Source: Favolaschia claudopus
Lineage: Eukaryota; Basidiomycota; Agaricomycetes; Agaricales; Mycenaceae
Direction of reading: 5' to 3'
NCBI GenBank assembly: GCA_037176885.1
Contig: JAWWNJ010000071.1
Location: forward strand, 434,001 to 498,000
Length of the DNA: 64,000 nt
Positions within the stretch are counted from its first letter, which is position 1, and every line of letters starts with the position of its first letter. The notes under the pieces were generated by a model. The model worked only from the letters and a program-made list of their open reading frames with translations, was not told where the DNA came from and did not search any database. This document shows positions 38,639-50,352 of this stretch, one piece after another. The translations under genes were made by a program, and so were the position numbers.

Positions 38639-41590
38639 GGCGTGAAATTCAATGCAGAAGTGAGTGAGATTGGATTGGATTGGTGTTCAGGAAAGAGAAG
38701 GAAGGAAGGATATGAAATCCGTGGCGTGTCGTCCTAGGATCCTCACCTTTTATATGCTTATTTAGAGGATGGGAAATTACCTTGGGCAAATGACCGCACA
38801 TTTGTCAGATGATAGGGCTGAAGAATTGCTTGGAGATGCCGCGTTTCTGAATGTGCGTCCCTGGCGTCTGTGAGAGAAGAAGGATGGGCTTGAGCCGGTA
38901 TACCCACGACGCGATATCGCTCTACTGAGTACTGCGCTGCTCGTCGACGAGCATAGCGTACAATGTAGCGCAGCTCGAAATACCCAGATTGGGCTGCGCC
39001 CAAGAGAGTCAAATGACACGGAAAGGCGGGGTCGCGGCTTCAAAATATCCCGTCCGTAGTGAAATAATCAAATTCCTTCTAGTGAAAATGATAAGAAACG
39101 CTGTAGCGGGTTCTATAATTGAAAAAAGTGGCAGCCTTCTTTTTGTGGGGAAATGCGGGGTAAAACGCCCATTGGGGGGCGCGATGCTCGGATGTCGCCA
39201 AGCCAGTTCTAATTCGCAAAAGTCAAGCGAGTTATGGATCGAATAGGGCTAGTAGGCCAAGGATTTGAGACGAACTTACTGGATTTCACAAAAATAAGTG
39301 GAGCAAGGAATTGGGACGCTGTCGCACGAGAGACAGGTCGAAGCTGTTCGGACCGCAACAGACAGTCGCACATGACTGTACTACGTTGATTCAAACAATG
39401 CCACTGAGAGCGAGCCCCAGAAACCGTGGATGGTGAGATTCGGTAGAACCATACAAGCAAGACCTTTTGTGTACAGAGTCGCACGCACCCTCTCATGGTC
39501 CGTTGTTTACGCCTGATTCCCGACGACGGGACAGCATGTGCCGTGTCCGCAGACGTGAAATTTGGGAGGATTTGAGCAGCTTCGAGTTCCGGAATCTTAA
39601 TTGCGTGGGAGAGGCAGCAGAATCATGACCAATGTCAGTCCATTACTTTAGTTCCTGGTAGATATCCACTTGTCCGTCGGTTCCCTGTGTATACGACGAG
39701 GGCGGGTATTGGACTCGAGTAAATTGAAGCCAGACCAAGATTATGCCCGTTCGTTGGATGGGTCGGCTTGAAGGTCGCTGGAGTTCAAGTGAAAACGCGA
39801 AGATGATGGTAAGAGTCAACCAGGATGACGTCACGCGTCACGACGCGTCGCGTATCAGGGATTCCGGCGTTCTCCGACTCCGCTCAAGTTGAACTTGGAT
39901 CAGTTTGGGAACATTGGGTTCATTGTCCACTGGGAAAAAGATTCCGCATACACTTTTAGACCTACACGAGGGAAGAAGCAGCTGATAGGGAAACAAAAAG
40001 AATCCTTCGATTTTCCTGTCAGCATTGAACGCCAAGGGGCCTTCGCTGGTGGAGAAGAGGCATGGAGTTGAAAACGAATAGGTGGCTCGGTATATCGGAA
40101 ATGTGGATTGGACTCAGGTCATCGTCACATTTGCTATGCTTTCACAGCAAAAGATATCTCCTCCAGAGTTTTGAACAATCTATGCCGGAAGTTCACCTAC
40201 TCGGAGTGCGTATCGCCTGTAACCACTTATTTGCCCGCCGACGCTTTATCTCAAGTCTCATCCGGCATCTTTTGGAGCGATTGTGAGAGACGTTAACGCA
40301 ATTTCGACCCTATCGCTCGGGCCGAATCTTCTTCTCGAACCTCTGTGCGGCATTTGGGCAGCTAACCGTATCTTTCGTTCACAGTAGAAGACCATTTGTT
40401 TGCGCTACCTCGGACTAGTACTGTGACGAAGCAGAACACAAAAATACCGCCTCACGAGTCCTCGCTGCCGCAGGGGAGAACAATTGAAGCCCGTCTCCTA
40501 TGAGATCAAGTCATCATGAGACTCGACTTCCATAGCTTCTACTTGGCTTCGAATTCTTCTTGGTACCAATATGTGCTTTAATTACCAGCTAGTTCGTCGA
40601 AATAATAGCTCCTGCTTGAATTGTGCATAGGTAGGAAGCGCATAACTGATGGTTGAAAATTCGTTGCCTTCTTGAACCGTGAGAATGTTCTCAACAGGGG
40701 GCGATTACAACGAAATTAAGGCAGCCAGAAGGATCTAAAAAAACATACAGTGGGATAAGTCGCAGACTCCTCAAGATAGCCTAGCTTGTATCTTTTCATC
40801 ATGGAACCAGCAAAACCTGCGACAGTACTTATGTTACTTAAGCCGTGAGTATGATGCGCTATCAGTTTCATCAGATTTGAGCACCGCCACCGCACGGGCC
40901 AACGAGCCACGTATCCTTTGATCGTTCCCGTCGTCGACACTACAGTCTGCTGCAGCCTGTTACGCCTCAGATGTTCAAAAAGCCTCCCCATGGCCAACGG
41001 GATTCACCGTAGAACCAGAAACAAGAAAGAACTGGATTCATCCGCTATTTTCATATGGTTTTAATTTTCTTCAATTCTGCGAAGAAGTTTGGTCTCTCGC
41101 CTCCAACTCCAAACGTCCAGCCGGCAATTCGTCTCGGAACATCAACCTTCGAACTGATTACGGATGTCTTGGAGGCTGTTTGGAGGAATTCGATTGACTT
41201 GTCGATTCGGAGTCGGGAAGACGATGCATCTTCAAATTTTGGTACCAAATCGCGCGGAGACGCTGGCGCCATGTAAACCTGCCTAGCATCCAGGTCGTAA
41301 GTTGTCTGCTATCATGAGAAGTAGTGAAATGAACTCGAAGCCACACAGATACACTCCCATTGTCCCAAGGCGGCCGCATGTCATCCTGTCGTATTTCGAC
41401 TTCATCTTGTTATCTTTGGGCCGTCCTGCACTGCACGCCATTCACAGGCAGTAGCATGCCATCTTGGGCTGAGGCGCTCATGTCGAAACGATGCTCTGGA
41501 GGCAGACAGGTAGAATGGTGGCACTGAGGAGCTTCATCTCGCACGACTCTGGGAGGATGGTGGCGTAGAACTGAGAATCGGCTACAGAGA
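38639..41590. other. 3 kb gene-free stretch
   Basis: Upstream side of the alcohol oxidase and beyond. Open frames up to 95 codons have no recognisable domain. A run of overlapping acgcgt/gacgcg words lies near 39827-39852. No transposon ends were found. Confidence 0.45.
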
Positions 41591-41599
41591 GTGTGAGCC

Positions 41600-42530
41600 T
41601 TCTCGTTCACGCGCTTCTGTGGTTGCGGGTTGAGACGAGTCCAAGGTGCGTTCTCCCTTCCATATACTCATTCTGTCTGAACTGCTTCGTAGAACAAGCT
41701 AGGACCGGCTCTCTCTGGCCTATATGGCCTTGCCCTCGAAGGCAAGGCAATCGAGTGTCGTTTGCTCGTGCTCGCTTTTGTTCAAGTTTGCGTTTAATCG
41801 CGAAGTGTTATACATCATGTCTTTTTGACCAACGAGCAGACCGCAGCAATGGGCGGAGTAGTGGAATTCGGGACACCGATCCTCGATGCGCCTTCGGAAC
41901 AGTGATGGTACGAAGCAACGCCTGGAACGCTACGCTCGAAGGTTCCTTCTCGCCCTTCTTTGTTCTATACGCTTGTCCTCACCTGGTGCCTTGCGTAGGT
42001 CTGCTTTAAAGTGGCTTTTCAGCTGTATGTGTGCGATCATCTCCAGTGTACCTTGACCAACTGGCGTCTACTGCAGTACGATCGGGCCCTGGACGTCTGT
42101 TTTGCGGCTCTATTGCCCTTGAGGTACATCTTCGAAGAATTCCTTTAAGCGCGGGGTTCGCGCCGCCTCTCCGTGAGGAGGCCGAGTCGCCTCGCTCGCT
42201 CACCTTCTGAGGGCGGTGCTTGGCTGAAGTGCTCCTCAAACCGTCGCTCGTGGCGGAGAGGCAGACGCTCGTTGCTTACTGTGTTCCTGTGGATGCGAGT
42301 TCGAGACGATTCCAAGGTGGGTTCCCTCTCTTCTCCACGCTCATTCGGACTGACACCCGTGCCAGAACGTGGCAGAACAGGCTGTTTCCGGCTCCTCATC
42401 AACCCGCCCTCGCAAGGCACGGACCATTGGCCTCTGGTGCTTGCTTTCGCTGTGTATGAGCGTAGAGAGCCACGATTCTTTCTACCCTACCGAGCAGACA
42501 GGACCCGCTCGCTCACCTCCCAAGGGGGTC
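41600..42530. repeat. Degenerate tandem duplication, period about 670 bp
   Basis: 41605-41880 and 42270-42530 align by eye in the same order: ctgtgg-tgcg-gtt-gagacga-tccaaggtg, then a ctc-attc-gactg block, then the run ending gccctcg-aaggca, then gagcagac. Spacing of matching words is 660-670 bp. Identity looks like roughly 70-75 percent. Long open frames across it (up to 173 codons) are in different frames in the two copies, so they are not coding. Confidence 0.55.
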
Positions 42531-43518
42531 TTGCCAGCCCGGTTGATGCGCCTCTCATGCCGCAGCTCGTGATGCTCATCGTCTTGCTCTCGGTGACGGG
42601 TCAGACGGGTGTGTGCGGTAGTGTTACACCAACTACCTCGTACCCGCGAGTACACACCCGTGCCGCGACCCGCCGCAGGTCGCTCTACCTGTGATGATCG
42701 CTAGTACGCCGCGAGTGTGTCTAGTAGAAGCGTCACATCGTGCGGGTTCCTGGCGCCTACTATGCACCCTCGCTCCCGATCCTTTGCCGGATGGGATGAA
42801 GCGGACAACACCGTGGCACGCGACTTGGACTCAACGGCGTATCGAGCGGGTCCTGGCTGCCGCTCTACTCGTTCTCAATCCTCGCCCCAGGTGCACTAGC
42901 CGGTTGTCGGCCCTCGGGGACGTCTCACGGCTCAAACCGCTGCGAGTCTTCTGTGCTCCTGATATCAGCTTCCTGACTATCCTCCTGTGCGCGTCCGTCC
43001 GCGTAGATGCACAGATGCATAAATGCAGCGACTGGGTGGGACTGCATTGCCCCGTCGCGGTGCTACCTTACCGTCTTGCGTGCATATCCCAGTGCTGTTT
43101 CGGTTCTCTTGTGTGCAGTGGATGAGCGTGGCACACGAGCATGCAGATCATGACAATCTTCGGCTTGATACCAGGCAGACAGTCATGTCCAAATGTCTAC
43201 CCATTCTTACCAACGGAATTAGATGGCCCCGCTCCCCGGGATACTTTGATTCGAGGCATTGTATACCACTATAATAGCCAAAGTGTGTATCAGGAACGGA
43301 CGAGAATTGTACCGATCCTTGACCAATCCCGGTCATTAGATCACACGATACATGCACTATCCCGCTGCGAACAGAAACTCCATCTACAAGGCTGGATTGA
43401 TCGAAGGTCCGGGCAGGGCTTCAGTACCATGCATGCATATACTTGATAGCCTCCATTAAGTTGGTCAGTGTTTGCCATTCTTGATCTACACCGTGACGAA
43501 CGATTGAACCTTTTGCAG
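42531..43518. other. Gene-free stretch upstream of seven-helix copy E
   Basis: No supported coding region. At 43425-43470 the sequence resembles the second intron of copies A and B (cttgatag-cctcc), so the missing 5' exons of copy E should lie here, but the 19-nt micro-exon has lost its donor and no start exon was found. Confidence 0.45.
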
Positions 43519-44742
43519 GCATATACATCTGCCTGTTTCTACTCTCGCTTTATACTCTCTCTCGCCGGGGCAACATCGGAACCAAGCTGCTGATTGTTGG
43601 GAGCTGCATGATGGCAATTCTCGGGAGCTCCCAAATGGCACTCGATTTAGCTATTCTCAATGTGGATGCTCGATCCGTGGAATACAGCGTCAAACTCCAA
43701 AAGGAGGACTCCGGAATGGGTCCACCAATCCCAATTGATCAGCTCAGACTTAAGCTCCAGGTCGCACAGGATGTTGTGTTTGCGTTGAACAAGTAAGTCA
43801 TCCGTGTTAATCTGAACCGGGGAAGGATTTGAGCACTAACGTTCTTACACGGTCAGTTTTATTACGGATGCAATCTTTGTCAGTCATTCGCGTCGACCCT
43901 GCCTTTGTTCTGATATTCAAGCCAAACTTCAAAGTTGCATCGCTGTTATGTGATATGGGACTGTCGAAAGAAAATCATGGTAGTGCCGGTGCTTCTCATG
44001 CTATCGACTTTGAGTGAGCTGACGTGCATGCTCTCGCCTTTCGACTCGCCTGAAATTTGTTCTAGTCGTGGCAGTCATGGCTGGCGTACCATCTCTCAAT
44101 ACAAGCGCGCGCACTGCGTGCATTCTAGGGTTTGCATTAAATGTGGTCCTCACTGGCTTGACCGGTGAGCACCCTCTCACGAAAATGGATATTAACACTG
44201 ACCAAATCGTTCAGCGGGAAGGATAGTGTGGATTCAGCGAAAGTCGGCGATTACCTTGTCTGACGACGCCATAACCCGCAGTCGCTGCACTAGGGCTATG
44301 AGGATAATGTATGTATCTACTTTGCTTCTCTGAATACCCCAAGATCAAGATAAACCCATCATTAGACTTGAATCCGGGTTGATTTATTGTGTTGTCGCTC
44401 TGTTTATTGTCATAAGCTTTTCAATAAATGAAGAGTGGCTCAGGATTGGCTTCGGGCTTGCAGCACAACTAATGGTAAGTACTGTAATTTTAATCGTCTA
44501 CTCCACCGTCAGCTTGTATTTAACAACCGTTTTAGAATATTGTTCCGACCTTTACATTAGTGTATGTTGGGTTGAAAAATATGGCAGAGGAAGCGGACAG
44601 TGCTATGAGAACAACCGGGTCCCATTCGACAAAGCTAGCGCGTTCGGTTCGACTTCTGCCTGCGGTGGCGCAATTGCGACGACGGTCGTCGGTGGGAGTC
44701 ATCCTGCATATTACAACGGACGAAGTCCATCGAACAACTTGA
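43519..44742 (+). pseudogene. Unnamed seven-helix membrane protein, family copy E, 5' exons missing
   Basis: From its third exon on the gene is intact: GIYICLFLLSLYTLSRRGN with GTKLLIVGSCMMAILGSSQM, the 22-nt micro-exon FITDAIF, LHRCYVIWDCRKKIMVVPVL, LGFALNVVLTGLT, AGRIVWIQRKSAITLSDDA, LESGLIYCVVALFIVISFSI and NIVPTFTLVYVGLKNMAEEA, ending HITTDEVHRTT. It is the only copy whose last intron has a consensus donor (gtaagt at 44475). Upstream, the 19-nt micro-exon equivalent reads differently and lacks GT. Thus the gene may be 5'-decayed, or it may use a new start. The zinc-finger gene at 45.1-47.0 kb faces it tail to tail. Confidence 0.65.
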
Positions 44743-45115
44743 GTGGATTAATTGTACTATGTAGACACAATTCCTTGCCTCTGAGCTCCTACAGGGCTAC
44801 AGGTTTTGAATATCAGTAAATTTGAACTTGGTTCAACTTGGTTGAGAAAGGTTCGTGCCGTTGAACGGCCATCACTGTTCCCATCAACAACTTTCGACCT
44901 AGACGATCATCGCCCTCACTTTCTTCCGACTTCAAAGCTAGACTTTCCTTGGACACTCCTTGGACGAACTTGCCTCGTTTTTGCTTGCACAATTCTTCAA
45001 TGATTCAAAAATGAATGCAACTTTGACAATGCTAAAAAGTACAAATGCGACAAACCAAATCTAAAACTACTTCAGGATTCCGCTGCCTCAATACAGCTCT
45101 TTCAAGCACTCAGGC
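44743..45115. other. Short intergenic region between converging genes
   Basis: 373 bp. A stretch around 44865-44890 (cgtgccgtt-cggccatcac) recurs near 47933-47955 in slightly different form. Nothing else is visible. Confidence 0.35.
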
Positions 45116-47041
45116 TCAGTTCTTTCGCTGCACTACTCCCGCTAGAAGGTCTTGAAGACATTTTGCAACAATATGCTTCGGTCGTTTGCACCTCACAGGC
45201 TGCCCCTTTTCACCCAGATGCCTCCGCACAAGCTCGCCACGCTTGAAAGTTTTATTGCAGCCAGCTGGGCACGGTATCGGTTCCTTGTTCGTGTGCGTGT
45301 CGCTCAGGTGCCTCTTGATACCATTCTCACTCTTAACATCGTGAACGCACAGGGTGCAATGATGGCGTCCGTCTGGGGTCCGGATGAACTCGGTGAGGTC
45401 TACAGAGAGCTGCGCGGGTGGGGAGGTTGTGCTGGCTGAGTGGTTCGGCTGCTGTGCTGGCTGTACCCTGCTGCGACGACGCTTTGATGAAGAGGAGGAT
45501 GTACTGCCGTAGGTGCTATCGTCGTAGTCGCCGTCGTCTTCGGCACCGTCGTAGGCATCAGCGCCGTCGTCGGTGTCTTCCTCGAAGGAGGAATACTCGT
45601 ACGACGCCTTCGATGGGGCAGGAGCTTTCGCCTTCCCCTTCCCCTTGGCCGTCGTGCTGGCTGAGCGGCTTGATTGTTGCACTGACACTGCCTTGCCACT
45701 GTTGGTGCGAAGACGCTTTGATGGAGGGGAGCGGCGACCGACGTAGTCGCTGCCGTCGGTGGAGAAGGGGCGGGAGTGGCAGGAAGCGGAGGAGGACGAG
45801 GAAGAAGACTTGAAAGTCGTCTTCGATGTGGACGCCCTTTTCTTCCCCTTTCTCGTTGCATTGCGTGCTGGTACAGGCTTGCTACGGTCATTCCGACGGC
45901 GCTTTGGAGCCCGGGAGTGTGTCTCGACGTAGTCGCTGTCGGCGTCATTGTCTTCGTCGGCAGAGGCTTCTTCTTCGGGGAACTCGTGCTCATACGCCAG
46001 CGACTCGTCATCAGTACGAGAAACAACCACCGATGGACCAACGAGAGGAGAAGCGGTGATCGGCGTGGTGGAACCGCAGCGTGCAGGAAGGGGGGCGATG
46101 GGCCCTGGGGAGGAACAAGTGGACGGCGTCTTTTCGTCGTCGGGTTTGTCTTCTTCCGAGTCCAACGCGTAGTGGTCGTGTTCGTCAGTCAGGTCATCGA
46201 GTGTGGCCGTCCCAAGGACTTCTTCCGACTCAGGCGCGTCGACGCCGGTGTACTCGTCTACCACTTCGTTCGCTGTGGCTGGCTTACTGACTGCTTCTGT
46301 CTCCGACGCGTCGACGCCGTTTTGCGCGTTCACCGCGTCGTTCGCGGTGGCAGGAATGCCTATGACCCCCGACAGTTCTGCAGGCGACACGTACTGCGGG
46401 CCCAACTCTCGGATGTCCCCCGCAACGACATACTCATCCCCGTGAATCTTGTAGAAGAAGTCGTCGAAGTCGTCGTCGCGCTGGTGTGGGAGGAATGTCT
46501 CGGTTTCGGGGACGATCAGCCACGGGGAAACGCTGAACGGGCTGTCGAGGCCCGGGGATGGTGATGCAGGACTGAATCGGAATTGGAGTTGGAAGTGGAA
46601 GTGGTCTTGCGGCGCCTTGATGATGGATGTACATGTGGAATCGGGGGATGGGCTTCGGCTGAGTGGTGTACGGATTAAGCCGGCGCTTTCGAGCACGGAG
46701 CGTGGAGTGAGGGGAGGGGGAAAGTGGGAGAGTGTGTGTTCGTTGATTGGCGCGTCGACAGAGTCTGGAGAGTCGACGCGTTCTGCTGAGAGGGCGTCGT
46801 GCGACGCGTCCTGGTTTGCTGTGGCATCCCAGGAATCTTGGGTAGGGGGGTTGGAGGATCCGAAGCGGAGTGGCTCCTCGTCGAGCATGTGGCTAGGCAG
46901 GAGAGGGTGGCCGTGGAGATCTTCATGTGAAGGAGGATTGTAGGCCGCGACGTTCCAGTTCTGGGAAAGCGTCGCGTTACGATGTGCACAGAATGAAGGA
47001 AGGGGTGAACGCACCTTATCATAGGAGGACTCCATATTCAA
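45116..47041 (-). CDS. C2H2-type zinc-finger protein with long acidic/Ser-rich region
   Basis: A 641-codon frame; a 54-nt GT-AG intron (47014-46961) is also open, so the product is 641 or 623 residues. The C-terminus has two fingers: C-TL-C-x12-H-x4-H (HHCTLCVHDV...HLSDTH) and a C-x3-C-x12-H unit (CPAGCNKTFKRGELVRRH) whose last ligand would be Cys eight residues on. The middle is rich in Ser, Asp and Glu with basic PKRRRND and SKRRRSR, typical of a fungal DNA-binding regulator. CDFD-like DDFDDFFYKIHGDEYVV is shared with the paralogue at 13.7-15.2 kb. The homologous upstream exon (DCARTFES...PDILNMESSYDK) is still readable but contains an in-frame TGA at about 47110 and has lost the ATG, so translation probably begins at MNMESSYDK. 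Targets are unknown. Confidence 0.75.
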   Translation of the reverse strand: MNMESSYDKVRSPLPSFCAHRNATLSQNWNVAAYNPPSHEDLHGHPLLPSHMLDEEPLRFGSSNPPTQDSWDATANQDASHDALSAERVDSPDSVDAPINEHTLSHFPPPLTPRSVLESAGLIRTPLSRSPSPDSTCTSIIKAPQDHFHFQLQFRFSPASPSPGLDSPFSVSPWLIVPETETFLPHQRDDDFDDFFYKIHGDEYVVAGDIRELGPQYVSPAELSGVIGIPATANDAVNAQNGVDASETEAVSKPATANEVVDEYTGVDAPESEEVLGTATLDDLTDEHDHYALDSEEDKPDDEKTPSTCSSPGPIAPLPARCGSTTPITASPLVGPSVVVSRTDDESLAYEHEFPEEEASADEDNDADSDYVETHSRAPKRRRNDRSKPVPARNATRKGKKRASTSKTTFKSSSSSSSASCHSRPFSTDGSDYVGRRSPPSKRLRTNSGKAVSVQQSSRSASTTAKGKGKAKAPAPSKASYEYSSFEEDTDDGADAYDGAEDDGDYDDSTYGSTSSSSSKRRRSRVQPAQQPNHSASTTSPPAQLSVDLTEFIRTPDGRHHCTLCVHDVKSENGIKRHLSDTHTNKEPIPCPAGCNKTFKRGELVRRHLGEKGQPVRCKRPKHIVAKCLQDLLAGVVQRKN

Positions 47042-47242
47042 AATATCCGGTACTAGTCCTCCCTGCTTTGCGATATGCAGTTCTGGTTTTATAAACGCGT
47101 CTGGCTTTCAAAACAACGCGTCGTTTGGGTTGACTGATTCGAAAGTACGAGCACAGTCGAGGGGATTGGGGGATAGGTATAGTGAGGAGAGGGTGTGGTG
47201 GCGGAAGGCGAGATGTTGTTGGGCTGCAAGTGGTGGATGAAC

Positions 47243-47254
47243 CTATTTATATGG
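47243..47254 (-). promoter_or_regulatory. TATA box inherited with the zinc-finger paralogue
   Basis: ccatataaatag on the minus strand, at the place matching the TATA box at 15194-15209 relative to the homologous first exon. Confidence 0.55.
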
Positions 47255-48707
47255 TCACGCTTTGCGTTCAAAGCAAGCTGATTATACCAAATTGGGCGAT
47301 ACGCTTGGGCCCTTGCGAACCCTCCGGCACAGCCGCGACAGCAGCCGGGTCCCATTGTTCTGCGGTCATTGTGCTCTTATTTGGATTGCTTTCTCTGTTT
47401 CTGCGTCCGGATTGGCGGGGCATGGGGAGGATTTTCGAAATTCGGCGCAAAAGTGCAAAGCGGGGGTGGTCGGCTTGTTCTTGATAGTTTTGACGGCCAT
47501 CTGAGCAGAGCACAAACTGAGGGGAGATATTCCCCACGCAAAGCATCGTCTTGTCTTGCTCAACAAAGCCTCGAGCGACCTTCGACCACGCATGAATCGA
47601 CACAACGATCTTGGAGCCAATCGTAGAATACAAGAAGTCTGATAGAATTAATTTACTGTTTCTGGGGAATTATCTTCTAGAAACTTTCATGACTCTTTAC
47701 TGGTAAGTTCACTCTACCTCTCCTCAAACGGCTCGCTATCTCTCAACTTCCTATTTCGGATGCAAGACGCAGTGTTCCCGATTTGGATGCATGATGAGAA
47801 TGATGTAGTTACATTCGATGATACTGTAACTAAAGTAAATATTCTTGCTCCCCAAGTTGCTTCCCGGAAATTCAACTATCTGAAAAGTTTGTACATAAAT
47901 TGGACTTTGTCGAATAAAATTGAAAACGACTCGTGCCGTTGCTCGGCCATCACACCAGCAAGTGACAACAGTGCAAACAGCTTGGCTCCTTGTCGTTCCC
48001 TACCTTCCCCCGAACTTCGAATGAGACTCCTGGACTTCAATGCGGTACTAGTTGCTTCTGCTTTACAGCCTCGTATGGCTCGACTTCGCTGCCGGACTCC
48101 GACCATCCAACGAGAACGCTGAGGCAAGACACTGCCAAACTGGCAGAGACTCGGAACAAGCGACAACAGTACAAACGTTGTCTCTCACCTTCCGACGCTA
48201 TAGCTGCATCTATCGTACAGTGTAACACCGCTTCTCAAGCTGGTGACTCCGAACGAGACACGGCATCGACAACAGTACATGCGTTCATCGTGTCGGATAT
48301 CCAGGATCAAGGCAACCGAAGCAACTCGTGGTTGCCGCCTTGCGCGGAACATCAGCCACCAAGTTTCCTGTTATTCCGGTGGCAGAAAAGCTGCGGTCCC
48401 CTGAGATGCCGATGTTTGCCATCATATCTTGCGATAATGCTCGAAAGATCATGCCAGAAACGCTCCGCTCCTGCTCAAGAAATTCGGATACACAGTCGTG
48501 CATGAGCTACTACGGTCTTGTCAGTGAACCAAGCTTTCTCAACCCTTGGACGTGAGATCTTGACTACATATCTGTCAAGCTTTTTATGGTTCGTTGATTA
48601 GATTGATTTCTATGCTGTTCTTACACACCGATCGCAGTACTGTATTTAACTTGAACACAGGCTGGTAGTCTGGCCATACTCCGCCGCGCCTCCCCTTTCG
48701 ACCCGCC
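47255..48707. other. 1.45 kb gene-free stretch
   Basis: No recognisable coding region. The word gacaacagt-caaac or a close variant occurs three times near 47962, 48160 and 48268. One open frame at 48328-48555 is unrecognised. Confidence 0.4.
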
Positions 48708-50035
48708 ATGAATTCTACTAGTATGGACTACCCCATTAACTGGGTTGTGGTGAAGATATTCTGGACACAGGCAGCGGTGAGTTCTGTTCATTACTTAAGT
48801 AATATGTCCTTGAAGCATTGAAATCGGGATCGTAGATTTCTTTGGTCCTGTATGGTGCACAAGATTTTCCGCTTGATAGGCCTCCGACATTGACATGAAT
48901 TGCAGGTCTTTACATCGCGCTTTTCCTTCTTTCCCTCTATGCCCTTTCTCGTCGTAGAACTACAGGGACAAGGCTACTCGTAATGGCAAGCTATGTGATG
49001 GCTGCGATGGGGACCACGCAAATCGCTTTGACAGTCACAATCGCCGTGCAAAATCTGAATTTGTTGCAAGGAATCGTTGAAGGGGAGATCACCTCAATGA
49101 TTCATGTCGGGCGGGGATTGAATATCGCACAGGGTGTGACCTTCGTTGTGAATAAGTGGGTGATTCCTGCCTATATTTCATCTTGTATTCACGCTTTGAA
49201 AGCTTTATAACAGATTGCATTTTCGTTCAGTTTCTACTCTCGCATCGATAGTGCCAGATCCTAATATCATCGCAGATGTATCGATGTTATGTCGTCTGGT
49301 CCTGTCAGATGAAGCCCATCATCTTGCCTGCGTTGCTTTTAGTATTGACTGCAGGTGTGTTACGTTGAAGATTTCTTTCACGACCTGATATATATTCATT
49401 TCGGTAGGCATTGGGTGCTACACCACTGCACTACCCAAGGGCACCATTGCTTACGAGCATGCTGCGTATATCCTGGCAGCCGCCACCAATTTGTGTCTTA
49501 CAGCTTTGACCGGTGACGTTCTTCGTTCAATATTATAAAACATCGCTGACTTCGTGCCTTCAGCTGGGCGAATATTCTGGGTGCGGCGTGCAACTTCAGC
49601 GATTCTTCGCCCCGATAGTCCGACATCTCGGCGGTACAGGATAGCTCTTGGGGTCATGTAGGAACATAATCAATATTAGGAAGCTGAGTTATCTTCTGAC
49701 AGCAATTCACAGACTGGAATCCGGCGCGGTATACCTTCTGGTGATAATCACCCTCGTCATTGGCGATTTTTTGAATCCCGAGATGCTTCTCATTACTCGG
49801 GCCATTGCGCAACAGCTGATGGGAGGTCTACTTATCCAATTCTAAAAGGCTAACTGCGAACCTAATTTGAATACTTTTATCCTTGCAGAATATCCTTCCA
49901 ACCTTCACGCTGGTATACGTTGGACTCAAAAATATGGAGGAATATTCGTACTCGGAACACCATAGCCTCGGACGATTTAACCGAATCAGTCGATTATCCC
50001 TAGGACCCTACGATACCGTTCTAATTGGCAAATAG
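48708..50035 (+). CDS. Unnamed seven-helix membrane protein, family copy A
   Basis: Exons read MNSTSMDYPINWVVVKIFWT, the 19-nt micro-exon ISLVLYG, LYIALFLLSLYALSRRRTTG then VMASYVMAAMGTTQIALTVT, the 22-nt micro-exon FITDCIF, MYRCYVVWSYQMKPIILPAL, AAYILAAATNLCLTALT, AGRIFWVRRATSAILRPDSP, LESGAVYLLVIITLVIGDFL and NILPTFTLVYVGLKNMEEYS, stop 50033-50035. About 300 residues, seven hydrophobic segments. The donor of the last intron is GG (ggaggt at 49822) where copy E has gtaagt. The gene is followed 318 bp downstream by a HAD hydrolase; the same pair recurs at 52-55.5 kb. Confidence 0.75.
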
Positions 50036-50352
50036 TGGGGCCTAAGGCGGATGTGTAGCCCGGTAGAGCTTTCATTATGTCGTGGTATGCTTAGACTGGA
50101 CGCACGTATATTCTTACTCTTCTTTGGTTATTCTTTCTCGCTGAGAGATTTCTTTTTCAACTGTGAAAACAAAAAAAAAAAATAGCAATATTTGAGCTTG
50201 ATTTGAGCAATATCACGCAACCTAATGACGTCATTACCGGCTTTCCGCTGTCCGCCACTCAGATCTCAGACTGACCTGGTCACCAGAGTCAGCGATGGAT
50301 ATCGTGAATCCTGACGACTCGGAAGTTCCCTCCATCTCTCTCACCGCTCACA

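Noticed and set aside
42173..43125. Long plus-strand open frames (up to 173 codons)
   Set aside because: No domain, Arg/Ser/Leu-rich composition, overlapping frames, and they are not conserved between the two copies of the underlying duplication.
45418..46564. Long plus-strand frames opposite the zinc-finger gene
   Set aside because: Antisense shadow of a low-complexity Ser/Asp-rich coding region.
48328..48555. 75-codon plus-strand frame with a protein-like composition
   Set aside because: No family recognised and no neighbouring exons; kept as noncoding.
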